From NCBI RefSeq assembly GCF_001665785.1, contig NZ_LZSO01000013.1, positions 186,001 through 250,000 on the forward strand: 64,000 bases of DNA, written 5' to 3'. Source of the stretch: Mycolicibacterium peregrinum. Lineage in GTDB: Bacteria; Actinomycetota; Actinomycetes; Mycobacteriales; Mycobacteriaceae. Shown here one piece after another: positions 63,178 through 64,000 of the stretch. The number at the start of each line of letters is the position of its first letter. Positions within the stretch are counted from its first letter, which is position 1. Made by a program: the position numbers and the translations under genes. Below the pieces are notes generated by a model. The model was not told the origin of the DNA. It ran no database searches and saw nothing but the letters and a program-made list of their open reading frames with translations.

Positions 63178-64000
63178 ATGACAACCACTCCCCCTGACGG
63201 ATCCACCCTGGCACTCGGGATCAACACCTGCTTCGCGGTCAAACGCTGGCCGCAGCCGCAGGATTGGGCCCGCATCGTGGCCGAGGAATTCGGGCTGTCC
63301 AGCGTTCAGCTCAGCCTCGATCTGGTGCCATTCGGCCTGAGCAAGGACGCGATCCGGCGCTACGCCGACCGGGTTCGCGCCGCAGCCGACGAGTTCGGCA
63401 TCAGCATCCACAGCGTGTTCACGGGACTGGCTGCTTACTCCTCCCCACTATTGCTCTCCGAGGACCCGTCCGACCGCGCCGCGGCATTCGAGTGGTATCA
63501 GGAGATGATTTCCTTCACCGCAGCGGTCGGCGCCACCGGACTCGGCGGCCACATCGGCGCGCTATCGGTGCCCGCGGCGGCCGACCCCACGCTGGCGAAA
63601 ACACTCATAGCCACCGAACTGGACCTGATGCGCGAGCTTGCCGAAACCGCGGCCGACGCCGGACTCGATCACCTCCAATTCGAGAACCTGGCCGTGACAC
63701 GCGAATACGGACACAGCATTGACGAGGCTCACGCCATCGAAACCGAACTCGCAGGCACCGCCGTTCCGTGGCGACTGTGTCTGGATCTGGGACATCCGTC
63801 ATCTCTGACACCGGGCACGCCTAGTTCCGACCCGCTGGCGTGGTTGGCCGAGAAATGGCTGAACACCCCTGTGGTGCAGTTGCAGCAGTCTCCCGTCGGA
63901 GCGGACCACCACGGCCCCTTCACCGCAGCGGCCAATGCCGGCGGCACCGTCGACCGCGATGCAGTGCTGGACCAGTTGTCCGGGTGGAACGGGGACGTTC
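63178..64000 (+). CDS. TIM-barrel sugar-phosphate isomerase/epimerase (partial, runs off the window)
   Basis: The first 274 codons encode an AP-endonuclease-2-type TIM barrel (PF01261 family): LALGINTCFAVKRWPQPQDW, SSVQLSLDLVPFGLS, FENLAVTREYG (metal ligand Glu) and CLDLGHPSSL (Asp/His), then LQQSPVGADHHGPF. ATG 63178 overlaps nothing but follows the ATPase stop by one base, so it is in the same operon. Homologues isomerise ketoses or ketose phosphates, including in erythritol-type pathways. The 3' end is missing. Confidence 0.85.
   Translation, partial: MTTTPPDGSTLALGINTCFAVKRWPQPQDWARIVAEEFGLSSVQLSLDLVPFGLSKDAIRRYADRVRAAADEFGISIHSVFTGLAAYSSPLLLSEDPSDRAAAFEWYQEMISFTAAVGATGLGGHIGALSVPAAADPTLAKTLIATELDLMRELAETAADAGLDHLQFENLAVTREYGHSIDEAHAIETELAGTAVPWRLCLDLGHPSSLTPGTPSSDPLAWLAEKWLNTPVVQLQQSPVGADHHGPFTAAANAGGTVDRDAVLDQLSGWNGDV

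Overview
The window is chromosomal DNA of a fast-growing Mycobacterium (Mycolicibacterium type). The evidence is high GC content, frequent GTG and TTG starts, stop/start overlaps of the ATGA or GTGA kind, and gene order. From memory, positions 51240 back to 1 follow the M. tuberculosis block Rv2994-Rv2920c: MFS, FAH hydrolase, gltX, tRNAs, IclR, leuCD, hupB, mutT1, ppk1, fbiD/cofC, gpsA, ddl, thiL, ung, rpmB, DAK2, recG, HNH, AKR, lipN, DsbA, VKOR, pyc, rsmD, coaD, sepIVA, DUF177, rnc, fpg, OsmC, acyP, smc, ftsY, amt. No insertion sequence, prophage or CRISPR array was seen.

Region 1 (1-15 kb) holds amt (start only, with a GlnR-like box), ftsY and smc. Two plus-strand genes separate ftsY from smc: a PE-PPE-domain serine hydrolase and a small membrane protein. 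Next come acyP-OsmC, a tandemly duplicated pair of proline-rich one-helix membrane proteins carrying a copied fpg 3' end, then fpg-rnc-DUF177 and sepIVA. Where M. tuberculosis carries the large PDIM/PGL lipid locus, this genome has one hemerythrin gene behind a SigF-type promoter.

Region 2 (14.4-31 kb) holds coaD, rsmD (apparent CTG start), pyruvate carboxylase, a VKOR/DsbA disulfide pair, lipN and two aldo-keto reductases, two TetR regulators with palindromic operators, a SnoaL-like/metallo-hydrolase pair, a secreted HNH protein, recG and a FakA-like DAK2 protein. Region 3 (31-46 kb) is housekeeping: rpmB, ung, thiL, ddl, a cystathionine-lyase-type enzyme, gpsA, F420 synthesis (cofC/fbiD), ppk1, mutT1, hupB and leuCD with a divergent IclR regulator. 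Two tRNA genes (Glu-CUC, Gln-CUG) sit beside gltX.

Region 4 (48-64 kb) is more variable: a secreted lipase, an MFS transporter, a lipoprotein, a RibD-type reductase and, from 53.4 kb to the end, a sugar or polyol utilisation locus. Its left arm (minus strand) encodes an FGGY kinase, a class II aldolase, a BtpA/SgcQ-family protein and an inositol-monophosphatase-like enzyme. Its right arm (plus strand) encodes a DeoR regulator, an SDR dehydrogenase, a complete sugar ABC transporter and a TIM-barrel isomerase cut by the window end. A similar palindrome, TGTTAACA or TGTTAAACA, lies in both promoter regions and is probably the DeoR operator. The inferred route is import, oxidation to a ketose, phosphorylation, then isomerisation or aldol cleavage. 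The substrate is not known. This locus is the best candidate in the window for an undescribed system.
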